A stretch of DNA of 64,000 bases from Cylindrospermopsis curvispora GIHE-G1 (lineage in GTDB: Bacteria > Cyanobacteriota > Cyanobacteriia > Cyanobacteriales > Nostocaceae): positions 1,250,311 through 1,314,310 of the forward strand of contig NZ_CP060822.1 in NCBI RefSeq assembly GCF_014489415.1, in the 5' to 3' direction. Below the pieces are notes generated by a model, which did not search any database, had not been told where the DNA came from, and worked only from the letters and a program-made list of their open reading frames with translations. Shown here one piece after another: positions 19,095 to 28,164 of the stretch (position 1 is the first letter of the stretch; the number at the start of each line of letters is the position of its first letter). The translations under genes and the position numbers were made by a program.

Positions 19095-20258
19095 CTAATA
19101 TCTAAAGATTGCTGCTATTTTCGTTCCTCTAGGCATGTCTTTAGCCTTTAAGGTATAAACATTGCCACCGTTTAACATAGTATGTATAGCGGCAAAATCT
19201 AACATGTCCTGATCATATACCTCGCGTTTTGTGTGTAAATCTACACTCATATTTTCGGGATGGAATTTTCCCCACTTTTGATCATCTATAGAAACTAATA
19301 GGGAATCTACCCGGCGAAAATAAGCCGCACTGACAATTTCTTTCACATCACTGGTAGCCATATTACTACCTTCCCCCGCTAATTGCTCGTACAGTCCTAG
19401 GGTAGCTATTGTATCTTGTTGAAATAGGGGAGAAACTATTTGCCACCCTGCGTCATGTAATTTATTCAAGTTGATAATTTCCACATTACCACTAATGCTT
19501 TCTGTTAATAAGTAAGGATAACTATTTGCTGATTGATAAATAGGAAAAAGATACTCTACTCCTGCTAAAATTAAAGGTGCTTTTTCATCTCTTAGTCTAT
19601 GGTGTAAAGCCTGATCTATGGCATAACAAAATTGTAAAATATCTCTTTCGTGTTTTTCTCGATCCGGACTACCTTGTCCATGAATGGATCCTGGATGTTC
19701 AGCTGCTGATGCTCCTCCTCTGGGTATACCCACTCTGTGTTGCACACCCTTTTGTAATTCGTCTTCCAGGAGAATTTCTTCTAAACAGTGGGGCATATTT
19801 TCTACTACTAACTCCTGTAAACTATGTCCCGTACCAACAAAGAATTTCACATCTTTTTGACTCAGGGCTAAAACATAGAATTTACCATCGTTATTAATAA
19901 AATGCAGCAGAGGTTTCAGATGTAATTCTCTATTGACAACAACTAATTCAGGAAATTCACTGGGTAAACAATAGTAGCGAAACAAGTTGGGACTAATAAA
20001 AATTACTAGTCCTTGATTTTGGTGTTCCCAAAAATCAATTGTATCTAATTCCAGAGCTGGTCTAAGCAAATCTAAAACTTCCGTGTGTCTGATACCTAAC
20101 GCTTCCAAATCTTGTTGGGCTTGGCGAATTAAATTTTTGAAACGAATAGGGTTTTGACGAGTCTCTGCCCCAGCTTTTTGAGTTGGCATGTATAGGGATA
20201 CGGATGGAGACTGGGAATTTTCCACTAAGTTTTTGAGTTCGTCTAGGGATAATATCAT
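19095..20258 (-). CDS. Bacterial archaeo-eukaryotic release-factor-like protein (baeRF family)
   Basis: 387 residues. An N-terminal domain (LVENSQSPSVSLYMPT) is followed by an eRF1 domain-2-like part and a charged flexible loop with HGQGSPDREKHERDIL at about 200-215, where eRF1 has its GGQ loop. The C-terminal L7Ae-like eRF1 domain-3 has LILAGVEYLFPIYQ and ends DMPRGTKIAAIFRY. The family is predicted to act on ribosomes as peptidyl-tRNA hydrolases or in ribosome rescue; direct biochemistry is sparse. It heads the unit with truncated kdpD (34 bases from this stop to that ATG) and the RsmB-like gene, and two of the three genes point to ribosome or RNA handling. Confidence 0.7.
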   Translation of the reverse strand: MILSLDELKNLVENSQSPSVSLYMPTQKAGAETRQNPIRFKNLIRQAQQDLEALGIRHTEVLDLLRPALELDTIDFWEHQNQGLVIFISPNLFRYYCLPSEFPELVVVNRELHLKPLLHFINNDGKFYVLALSQKDVKFFVGTGHSLQELVVENMPHCLEEILLEDELQKGVQHRVGIPRGGASAAEHPGSIHGQGSPDREKHERDILQFCYAIDQALHHRLRDEKAPLILAGVEYLFPIYQSANSYPYLLTESISGNVEIINLNKLHDAGWQIVSPLFQQDTIATLGLYEQLAGEGSNMATSDVKEIVSAAYFRRVDSLLVSIDDQKWGKFHPENMSVDLHTKREVYDQDMLDFAAIHTMLNGGNVYTLKAKDMPRGTKIAAIFRY

Positions 20259-20319
20259 AGGTTGAAAGAAAACAGCGGAGAAGATACGTTCATTTCAACT
20301 GCTTCTATGATGGATTTGC

Positions 20320-20346
20320 ATCTTTCTCCAGGGAGGTGGAGAAGGT
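20320..20346 (+). repeat. Hairpin in the divergent baeRF-smc intergenic region
   Basis: CTTTCTCCA and TGGAGAAGG form a near-perfect 9-bp stem around a 6-base purine-rich loop. It lies between the divergent 5' ends of the baeRF and smc genes and could be a leader structure. No further function can be read. Confidence 0.35.
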
Positions 20347-20473
20347 TAAACTAAAAAACCCAGGAGACTTAACTTGGTCTTCTGTGACATCTCTTCCCAA
20401 ATTTAGGCACGTCTGTTAAAATTGTGTGGTGGTCAAATACTCCTATTAAAACCAGTTGAGTTACACCTAAATA

Positions 20474-23400
20474 ATGGTGCATATTAAGCGGGTTGAACTT
20501 ACTAATTTTAAATCCTTCGGTGGTACAACTTCTGTCCCCTTGCTACCGGGATGTACTGTCATTTCTGGTCCTAACGGTTCAGGTAAATCCAATATTCTGG
20601 ACGCTTTACTATTTTGCTTAGGACTATCCAGCTCTAAGGGAATGCGTGCTGATAAACTACCTGATCTAGTCAACAACAATCAAACTGCTAAAGGGCGAAA
20701 TTCTATTGAAGCCATTGTAACCGTCACCTTTGACATCTCTGATATGGTGTCACCTCCAGAAGAAGAGGTTATACAGATAAATGGACAAGAAAATAAGTCT
20801 TCCAGATTAACAGAATGGAGTGTGACTCGACGTTTACGGGTTAATTCCCAGGGTAGTTACACTTCTAACTATTACATCAATGGCGGTTCTTGTACTCTCA
20901 CAGAATTACATGAGGAGTTAGAAAGATTAAGAATTTACCCTGAGGGTTATAATGTGGTGTTACAGGGTGATGTCACCAGCATTATCTCCATGAACGGAAA
21001 AGAAAGAAGAGAAATTATTGATGAATTAGCTGGTGTTGCAGCCTATGACAGAAAAATTAACCAGGCAAAAGGGACTCTAGAAGAAGTTAAAGAAAAAGAA
21101 GACAGCTGTAGAATTATTGAAAGTGAGTTAATTGCACAGCGAGATCGTCTATACCAAGATAAGCTAAAAGCAGAGAAATACCAGCAAATTAAAAAAGAGT
21201 TGCAAGAGAAACAGTCATGGGAATTGGTTTTGACTTGGCGCTCTCTCCAGTGCAAACAGGAACAATTGGCTAGGGATATTCAAGCTGGAGATGCAACATC
21301 TAATCAACTGACTGGGAGTTTAACTCAAACTAATCAAAACATCCAAGACCAAAATAGCCAATTGGACCAACTGAATATCCTTGTTAAATCTCTAGGGGAA
21401 GATCAGCTTTTAGCAGTTCAATCTACCCTTGCTAATCAAGAAGCTGAACGTAAACAACTATATAGACGACAAAATGAAATAGCATCTCATTTACAAGAGA
21501 CAATCAAAAAACTCCATCAGACCCAAGGGGAAATAGAAGAATACCAGGCTGTTTTGCAACAAAATCAACAAGAATACTCTTTGGAGAGTTCAACTTTAAG
21601 CCAGCAGCAACAGGAACGGGAACAAACAAGATCCCAGTTGGAATCCCACCGTCAAGTTGCAGCGGAAATTGCTGCTGCTTCCGATTATTGGGTGCAACAA
21701 CAATCATCTCTCAACCGTCAAATTGAGACTTTGCTACAAACCGTAGAACCTCAAAGAACAGAACAAGCCCAATTAAGAGAGAGAAATTTTCAGTTACGGG
21801 AACTCATTCAGGAACAATCGGAGCTTTTGAGTATTTTAGAACCACAATTAGCTGAAAAACAAGCGGAATACCAAGAATTAACCCTTGAGTTCTATAGTTC
21901 TACCACACCGATTGAGAACCTGGCAACTAACCTAGCAGCTGCAGAGCAAGAATTACAAGTCCAACAGGATACTCAAAAGCGACTGTTACAAGAACAGCGG
22001 GAAAAACAAAGACTTTTGGATAAACTGGAGGCCCAAACTCAAGCACAACAAGAAGTACAAGGAACTCAAGCCAGTAAGGTCATTATTCAGTCCGGTTTGC
22101 CAGGATTATGTGGGCTAGTAGTGGAATTGGGTAAGGTTGATTCCCGCTATCATTTAGCTCTAGAAACTGCTGCAGGTGCAAGACTAGGTCATATTGTGGT
22201 GGAAGATGAACGTGTGGCTTCAGCAGGAATTGAATTGTTAAAACAAAAACGTGCCGGTAGGGCTACATTTTTACCTTTAAATAAAATAAAAGCTTCTAAA
22301 TTTACTCCTGACTTAACTCTTCGTTATGTTGATGGTTTTGTCGAATATGCCATGAACCTGGTAGAATGTGACGACTGCTATCAGGAGGTATTTAAATATG
22401 TTTTTGGTAATACGGTGGTTTTCAAAACTTTGGAACAGGCCAGAAACCAATTAGGACTATATCGAATCGTCACCCTGGGAGGGGAATTACTAGAAACTAG
22501 CGGTGCGATGACAGGTGGTAGTCACACTCAACGCTCTGGTTTAAAGTTCGATACTGGACAGGGTAAGGAATCGGAGGAACTCATTAATTTAAGAACAAGA
22601 TTGGCAGATATTGATAGGGTTTTAGAACGTTGTGCGGAAGCTATATTCACTTTAAGCTCTCGCAGCAAACAACTGGGATTAGAATTAACAGAAGCTAGAC
22701 AAGGACGTAGAGAGCAACATTTGTATTTAGAGCAGCTCAAAAAAGAAGTCCATAACTTACATGGACAAGTGGAAACTACCCGGTTACAATTCCATCAAAA
22801 TATGGAGAAAGTCAATTATGCTCAAACCCGGTTAGAGATTTTAGATCGGGAACTGCCAACTCAAGAAGAACAATTGCAACAATTACGACATAATCTGGCG
22901 GAATTGGAAGCTTCCCAAACCCCTAGGGAATGGCAAGAAATCCAAACTACCATTAGAAGTTGGGAGCAACAATTACAACAAAAAGACAACACTGTCAGGG
23001 AGGTGGAGCAGACACTGCAAAACTTGGGGAATCAACAACAGCGGTTAGAAGAGAAAATTAGAGACGCCCAAATGCGAGTTGGGGAATATGAGGGTGACCA
23101 GATCACACTAACTAATCAACAGTCCGCAGTTAACCATCAAGTTGAGGAACTAACTCAAGAAATTATCCATATCCAATCCAGATTAACGGAAATTGACGAG
23201 AATCTAGGTGAGGAGAAAAGGAAAAGAGATAGGACAGAGCAAGAATTAAGGAATATGATCCTATCTCAGCAAAAATTACAATGGGAAATTGAAAAACTGC
23301 AACAGACTCAAGAAAAACGACGCGAACAGTTAACCGAATTACACGGTCAACTGCAAACCCTGGGAACAGAATTGCCCAATCCTGTACCAGAAGTACCTGA

Positions 23401-24052
23401 TAAGGTGGACTTGGAAGATTTACAAAAGGAGCTGCGCAGTTTGGGTAGAAGATTACAGTTAATGGAACCGGTTAATATGTTGGCATTAACTGACTATGAA
23501 GTAGTTGAGGGAAGAGTAAAAGAGCTAACAGAGAAGCTAAATACTCTACAAGCAGAGAGAACAGAACTGTTATTAAGGATTGAGAACTTTACTACACTAC
23601 GTCAAATTGCATTTAAAGAAGCTTTTGATGCAGTCAACGAGAATTTTCAATCAATTTTTGCCACCCTATCAGATGGGGATGGATACTTACAACTTGATAA
23701 TCCGGAGGATCCTTCTAATAGCAGTTTAAACCTGATTGCCCATCCCAAGGGTAAACCTGTGCAGCGTTTAGCCTCTATGTCCGGAGGAGAGAAGTCATTG
23801 ACAGCGCTCAGTTTTATTTTTTCCCTCCAACGTTATCGCCCATCGCCATTTTATGCCTTTGACGAAGTGGATATGTTCTTAGATGGAGCTAATGTTGAAA
23901 GATTGGCAAAAATGATTAAACAACAAGCAGAACAAGCACAGTTTATTGTGGTCAGCTTGCGTCGTCCTATGATAGAGTCTGCCCAAAGAACAATAGGTGT
24001 AACCCAAGCTAGAGGTGCTTATACTCAGGTTTTAGGCATTAAACTACAATAG
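20474..24052 (+). CDS. smc: Chromosome segregation protein SMC
   Basis: 1192 residues, the normal SMC size. The N-terminal ATPase half holds Walker A GPNGSGKSN (about 33-41). Two long coiled coils rich in Gln and Glu flank a hinge at about 515-670 (GLPGLCGLVVELG and surrounding residues, with a GG-rich end MTGGSHTQRSG). The C-terminal half has the ABC signature SMSGGEKSLTALS and Walker B FYAFDEVDMFLDGAN. SMC dimers with ScpA/ScpB compact and segregate the nucleoid. It is convergent with the ParA-type gene, with only 16 bases between their ends. Confidence 0.97.
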   Translation: MVHIKRVELTNFKSFGGTTSVPLLPGCTVISGPNGSGKSNILDALLFCLGLSSSKGMRADKLPDLVNNNQTAKGRNSIEAIVTVTFDISDMVSPPEEEVIQINGQENKSSRLTEWSVTRRLRVNSQGSYTSNYYINGGSCTLTELHEELERLRIYPEGYNVVLQGDVTSIISMNGKERREIIDELAGVAAYDRKINQAKGTLEEVKEKEDSCRIIESELIAQRDRLYQDKLKAEKYQQIKKELQEKQSWELVLTWRSLQCKQEQLARDIQAGDATSNQLTGSLTQTNQNIQDQNSQLDQLNILVKSLGEDQLLAVQSTLANQEAERKQLYRRQNEIASHLQETIKKLHQTQGEIEEYQAVLQQNQQEYSLESSTLSQQQQEREQTRSQLESHRQVAAEIAAASDYWVQQQSSLNRQIETLLQTVEPQRTEQAQLRERNFQLRELIQEQSELLSILEPQLAEKQAEYQELTLEFYSSTTPIENLATNLAAAEQELQVQQDTQKRLLQEQREKQRLLDKLEAQTQAQQEVQGTQASKVIIQSGLPGLCGLVVELGKVDSRYHLALETAAGARLGHIVVEDERVASAGIELLKQKRAGRATFLPLNKIKASKFTPDLTLRYVDGFVEYAMNLVECDDCYQEVFKYVFGNTVVFKTLEQARNQLGLYRIVTLGGELLETSGAMTGGSHTQRSGLKFDTGQGKESEELINLRTRLADIDRVLERCAEAIFTLSSRSKQLGLELTEARQGRREQHLYLEQLKKEVHNLHGQVETTRLQFHQNMEKVNYAQTRLEILDRELPTQEEQLQQLRHNLAELEASQTPREWQEIQTTIRSWEQQLQQKDNTVREVEQTLQNLGNQQQRLEEKIRDAQMRVGEYEGDQITLTNQQSAVNHQVEELTQEIIHIQSRLTEIDENLGEEKRKRDRTEQELRNMILSQQKLQWEIEKLQQTQEKRREQLTELHGQLQTLGTELPNPVPEVPDKVDLEDLQKELRSLGRRLQLMEPVNMLALTDYEVVEGRVKELTEKLNTLQAERTELLLRIENFTTLRQIAFKEAFDAVNENFQSIFATLSDGDGYLQLDNPEDPSNSSLNLIAHPKGKPVQRLASMSGGEKSLTALSFIFSLQRYRPSPFYAFDEVDMFLDGANVERLAKMIKQQAEQAQFIVVSLRRPMIESAQRTIGVTQARGAYTQVLGIKLQ

Positions 24053-24068
24053 CCCATAACCTGTGTAG

Positions 24069-24953
24069 TTACAGACGGCGTAACAGCTCTTCAGTTAAGT
24101 GAATAAAAGCCTTAGATCCAGATGAACCAGGATTCAACAAGGTTACAGGCATAAAGCTATCAACTGCCTTAGCCACATTCACATCAACAGGTATTTGTGC
24201 TTGACAAATAGTTTCTACACCAAAATCTTCCACAATTCGGTGCATGACTTGTTTATAATATCTACCAGTTAACATATTGGTATTACACATGCTAAAGACA
24301 ATACCCAGCATTTGGATATTGATTTTGGCCTCATGTTCATGACTATCCTTCAACTTAGCAATACGTCTTTCCAACAATTGAATACCGACCACAGAAAGAG
24401 GTTCAGGTTTAGCGGGGAGCAAATAAAAATCGCTAGTGGCCAAAGCACTACGAGTCATGAGGTTATAACCAGGAGCACAATCTAAAAGAATAAAATCATA
24501 TTGGTCACGAACAGGTTTTAAAATATCCCTAACTAAGACCCTTTCAAAACGATTCCAAATAGTTTCAAAATCTCGTTCTTCCAGAGCTACAGCTTGATTG
24601 TGTAACATTTCAGAAACTACAAATTCATCATATAAGTCAATGTCTCCTGGTAAGAGACTCAAACTTGGTAGCTTGCACAATTCGGGCTCAATGACATCAT
24701 GAATTTTGTATTCAGGTTGAGGGTCGGGATTAATTACCTCATCTAATAAATATCTCAGGGTTTTTCTTTGTTTACGACGTTTGGCAAAATCTCCCGGTGA
24801 CATTAGACTCAAGGTCGCACTGATTTGACTATCTAAATCAAGAACCAGCACCTTTTTACCATGATGTTTAGCCAAGCAAGTTGCCAAATTAACAGTCACC
24901 GTAGTTTTACCTACTCCTCCCTTCATATTTGCAGTTGCAATGACATATCCCAT
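24069..24953 (-). CDS. ParA/Soj-type ATPase
   Basis: 294 residues with the deviant Walker A KGGVGKTTVTVN (11-22), Walker A' LDLDSQISATLS and Walker B FILLDCAPGYN. The family moves DNA or protein cargo over the nucleoid. No parB or parS-like sequence is adjacent, so a chromosome-partition role is not proved; it could equally be an orphan positioning ATPase, for example for carboxysomes. It lies tail-to-tail with smc and directly downstream of uvrB on the same strand, 94 bases away. Confidence 0.85.
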   Translation of the reverse strand: MGYVIATANMKGGVGKTTVTVNLATCLAKHHGKKVLVLDLDSQISATLSLMSPGDFAKRRKQRKTLRYLLDEVINPDPQPEYKIHDVIEPELCKLPSLSLLPGDIDLYDEFVVSEMLHNQAVALEERDFETIWNRFERVLVRDILKPVRDQYDFILLDCAPGYNLMTRSALATSDFYLLPAKPEPLSVVGIQLLERRIAKLKDSHEHEAKINIQMLGIVFSMCNTNMLTGRYYKQVMHRIVEDFGVETICQAQIPVDVNVAKAVDSFMPVTLLNPGSSGSKAFIHLTEELLRRL

Positions 24954-25047
24954 TGTTTGGTTCCTCAGCAGTTTAGATTGATTTAGATTGATTATTTTCC
25001 CATAGCTTGAGCAATTATCTCATATCAGGTGCAAATCGGGTAACCGT

Positions 25048-27045
25048 TCACCTACCCAGTATTTGATCTCTCAAGGACTTAATGCGATCGCGCAGTTTGG
25101 CAGCGTGTTCAAACTCCATCTTTTTAGCAGCATCGTGCATTTGTTTTTCCAGGGTAGTAATCAGTTGTGGAATCTCCTCCAAATTCAAATTATGCCATTG
25201 TTCATCCACCAGGTTTAAATCATTGGCATTTAACCGCCGCGAAACATCTAAAAAGGAGAGAATAGAGTTACCAGATTTTTTAAAAACTGGTTGGGGGGTA
25301 ATTTTATGTATTTGATTATAGGCCATTTGAATTCCCCTTCTTCTATCAGTTTCTTCAATGGCTTTGATCATACTACCAGTCAAATTATCAGCATACATAA
25401 TTACCTTACCGCGCAGATGACGTGCTGCACGACCAATGGTTTGAATTAAGGAGCGTTCTGCACGTAAGAAACCCTCTTTATCTGCATCCATAATTACCAC
25501 AAGAGAAACCTCTGGCAAATCTAAACCTTCTCTTAATAAGTTGACACCTACTAAAACATCAAAACTGCCATTTCTCAAATCTTGTAAAATTTCAATCCTC
25601 TGAATGGAATTAATTTCTGAATGTAAGTATCTCACCCGAACGGATCTATTTTCTAAATATTCAGTTAAATCTTCTGCCATTCTCTTAGTCAAGGTAGTAA
25701 TTAACACCCGTTCATTATTATCCACTCTCTCGTGAATTTCTCCCAACAAATTATCCACCTGTCCAGCTGTGGGACGAACGTAAATTTGTGGATCTAACAC
25801 TCCTGTAGGTCGGATAATCTGCTCTACTATATTCTTCCCCGAAACTTCTATTTCCCAATCGCCTGGAGTGGCTGAAACAAAAATACACTGAGACACTTTT
25901 TGCCAAAATTCCTCAGCTTTTAAAGGACGATTATCCCCCGCACTAGGCAACCGAAAACCATGGTCAATTAAAACTTTTTTCCTGGCTTGATCACCATTAT
26001 ACATCCCCCGAATCTGGGGAACGGTAACATGAGACTCGTCAATTACTAATAACCAATCCTGGGGAAAATAATCAATTAAACATTCTGGAGGTTCTCCTGC
26101 TTGTCTCCCCGCTAAATAACGGGAGTAATTTTCTACGCCGTTACAATATCCTACTTCTCTTAACAGTTCTATATCATAACGAGTCCGTTGATCTATTCTT
26201 TGTGCCTCAACTAATTTTCCTAATTCTTCCAATTTTAATTTATATGCTTTTAACTCATCAGCAATCTCTACACAGGCAATTTCTAATCTCTCTTTTGGGG
26301 TGACAAAGTGACGTGCAGGATAAATACTTATCCTTTCTAAACTACTCATAATTTCTCCATTCACCGGATCCACATAACGTATGGCATCTATGTCATCACC
26401 AAAAAATTCCACTCTCACAATTCTATCTTCGTACGCAGGCCCAATTTCTATCACATCCCCACGAACTCGGAATTTACCTCGTCCAATTTCTATGTCGTTA
26501 CGACTATACTGCACGGAGATTAATTTCCTTATTACCTCTCTGGGATCTATCTCCATTCCTATTTCTAAAGTTATTGCTGCTTTTAAATATTCAGCAGGCA
26601 TACCTAAACCATATATGCAACTAATAGATGCCACAACTATCACGTCTTCCCTCTCAAACAAAGATCGGGTCGCAGAATGTCTCAGCATATCTATTTCACT
26701 ATTAATGGCTGATGTTTTCTCTATATATGTATCGGTAACAGGAATATAGGCTTCCGGTTGATAATAGTCGTAATAACTGACAAAATACTCCACCGCGTTA
26801 TGGGGAAAAAACTCCCTCAGCTCATTACACAACTGGGCCGCCAGGGTCTTATTATGGGCCAGCACTAGGGTAGGTTTGCCCACCTTTTCTATCACTGCTG
26901 CAATAGAAAACGTCTTTCCCGTTCCCGTCGCACCCAGTAAAGTTTGATACCGCTGTTTCCCTTCAATGTTCTTAATCATTTGAGCGATCGCCTGGGGTTG
27001 ATCTCCGGTGGGGGAAAAAGGAGCTTGGAGAGTAAATTGGGCCAT
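25048..27045 (-). CDS. uvrB: Excinuclease ABC subunit B
   Basis: 665 residues. Walker A GATGTGKT (39-46), the damage-probing beta-hairpin with [10 protein letters not shown], helicase motif II DESH, motif [11 protein letters not shown] and the C-terminal UVR domain ([22 protein letters not shown]), which binds UvrC, are all present. UvrB receives damaged DNA from UvrA and recruits UvrC in nucleotide excision repair. The gene appears intact and alone in its pathway in this window. Confidence 0.97.
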   Translation of the reverse strand: MAQFTLQAPFSPTGDQPQAIAQMIKNIEGKQRYQTLLGATGTGKTFSIAAVIEKVGKPTLVLAHNKTLAAQLCNELREFFPHNAVEYFVSYYDYYQPEAYIPVTDTYIEKTSAINSEIDMLRHSATRSLFEREDVIVVASISCIYGLGMPAEYLKAAITLEIGMEIDPREVIRKLISVQYSRNDIEIGRGKFRVRGDVIEIGPAYEDRIVRVEFFGDDIDAIRYVDPVNGEIMSSLERISIYPARHFVTPKERLEIACVEIADELKAYKLKLEELGKLVEAQRIDQRTRYDIELLREVGYCNGVENYSRYLAGRQAGEPPECLIDYFPQDWLLVIDESHVTVPQIRGMYNGDQARKKVLIDHGFRLPSAGDNRPLKAEEFWQKVSQCIFVSATPGDWEIEVSGKNIVEQIIRPTGVLDPQIYVRPTAGQVDNLLGEIHERVDNNERVLITTLTKRMAEDLTEYLENRSVRVRYLHSEINSIQRIEILQDLRNGSFDVLVGVNLLREGLDLPEVSLVVIMDADKEGFLRAERSLIQTIGRAARHLRGKVIMYADNLTGSMIKAIEETDRRRGIQMAYNQIHKITPQPVFKKSGNSILSFLDVSRRLNANDLNLVDEQWHNLNLEEIPQLITTLEKQMHDAAKKMEFEHAAKLRDRIKSLRDQILGR

Positions 27046-27215
27046 AATCTGAGCGGAACAAGATAATTATATTGTAGCTGTTTCGGGGTAAACTTTAGTA
27101 TATGAGGAAAAAAATACTTTTCCTTAACTATTGTAAAATTCACTTAACACAGTGGATGAATTTAGTTTATAAGCGCCTACTTGGATTCTGTTAATATCCT
27201 AAGGGAGATAAAAAA

Positions 27216-27569
27216 GTGGAAGAAAATCAACAAAGTAATACAGAGCAGACTGGTCAAGGAACAATTGTCATAGCTGGGGAACGTCCCATTGGTAGCAGTG
27301 GATTGCAGATAGCTGGAACAGTCTCCATTGCTGGTTTGCGTCCTATTAGCACCAGCACCTTACAAGTAGTGGAAACTTACAATGCACTAGGTATCCGCCC
27401 TATTGGTGCCAATACGTTTACTGTTGTCAATAGTATTAACCTATCCGGAATTCGTCCTGTTGGCTCCAGCTCCTTAGTAATTTCAGAGAACTACTCGGTT
27501 TTTGGCAATCGTCCCATAGCGTCAAATGAAATTGATGATTCTGGACTATTAATGGGTTTTCTCGACTAA
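27216..27569 (+). CDS. Small protein of five 19-residue RP repeats, unknown function
   Basis: 117 residues from a GTG with AAGGGAG 8 bases upstream. After a 20-residue polar N-terminus the sequence is five copies of a 19-residue unit beginning G-x-R-P-I/V: GERPIGSSGLQIAGTVSIA, GLRPISTSTLQVVETYNAL, GIRPIGANTFTVVNSINLS, GIRPVGSSSLVISENYSVF and a partial GNRPIASNEIDDSG. The exact spacing of RP with alternating beta-prone residues suggests a small repeat solenoid or stacked beta-strands. There is no signal peptide, membrane segment or Cys. A 10-bp hairpin follows the stop. I do not recognise a characterised family. Confidence 0.7.
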   Translation: MEENQQSNTEQTGQGTIVIAGERPIGSSGLQIAGTVSIAGLRPISTSTLQVVETYNALGIRPIGANTFTVVNSINLSGIRPVGSSSLVISENYSVFGNRPIASNEIDDSGLLMGFLD

Positions 27570-27581
27570 CCTAGCGGTGTA

Positions 27582-27614
27582 AATAGCTCAGTAAGACTTA
27601 TAAGCTGAGCTATT
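27582..27614 (+). terminator. Hairpin after the 19-residue repeat gene
   Basis: AATAGCTCAG and CTGAGCTATT form a perfect 10-bp stem around a 13-base loop, 12 bases after the stop codon. No long T-run follows, so it may be a weak terminator or an RNA-stabilising end. Confidence 0.6.
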
Positions 27615-27727
27615 ACTCCCAACAACATAATACAAGGTAACCTCATGTAAAGTTTTATGGAAAAATGTCAATTGAAATTATAATATTATGTAATCCCAAA
27701 TAAAGAACTGTAACAAGGAATCATTTC

Positions 27728-27907
27728 ATGCCATACACAACAGAAGAGGGCGGTCGACTCAACAATTTTGCCCAGGAACCCAAGGTTTATGAAGCTGAAC
27801 CTCCAACGGGTAAACAAAAACTGAATTATGTAATTTTAGGCGGACTCGGAGCACTTTTAATAGTTGGCGTAGTTTTTATTGCCTTCGCAGTGTCAAATGC
27901 CAGTTAG
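27728..27907 (+). CDS. psb34: Psb34 (ssl1498-family light-harvesting-like photosystem II assembly protein)
   Basis: 59 residues: MPYTTEEGGRLNNFAQEPKV, then a short linker and one membrane helix (about 35-55, VILGGLGALLIVGVVFIAFAV). This N-terminal stretch is diagnostic of the ssl1498/Psb34 family. Psb34 binds photosystem II assembly intermediates at the CP47 side during repair and maturation. AAGGA lies 9 bases before the ATG, and a strong rho-independent terminator follows. Confidence 0.92.
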   Translation: MPYTTEEGGRLNNFAQEPKVYEAEPPTGKQKLNYVILGGLGALLIVGVVFIAFAVSNAS

Positions 27908-27968
27908 AAAACCATCTTTCTAAAACCTAAGCAGCTGATAAAATTCATAAAACTTAATATCCCTGACC

Positions 27969-28004
27969 ATCAGGTTCTCATCTTAGGGGGAACCTGATTT
28001 TTTT
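27969..28004 (+). terminator. Rho-independent terminator of psb34
   Basis: ATCAGGTTC and GAACCTGAT form a perfect 9-bp stem with a 12-base loop, directly followed by a run of seven T. This is a textbook intrinsic terminator on the plus strand. Confidence 0.9.
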
Positions 28005-28164
28005 ATTCTTTGATAGAATTAAAGAGACTTTAAATATAAATAAGTACGCTTACTATGCTAAATTATCAAAAAACAGGTTAATGGTAGGGAAAGACCAATG
28101 AATCATTCCCTCTCTTGGGCGAAATACCTTTTCAAGCACCCCTATTTAGGCTGTTATAGCCAGT

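Noticed and set aside
24069..24953. ParA-type gene as part of a plasmid partition locus
   Set aside because: No parB, centromere-like repeats or replication gene nearby; the neighbours smc and uvrB are chromosomal.
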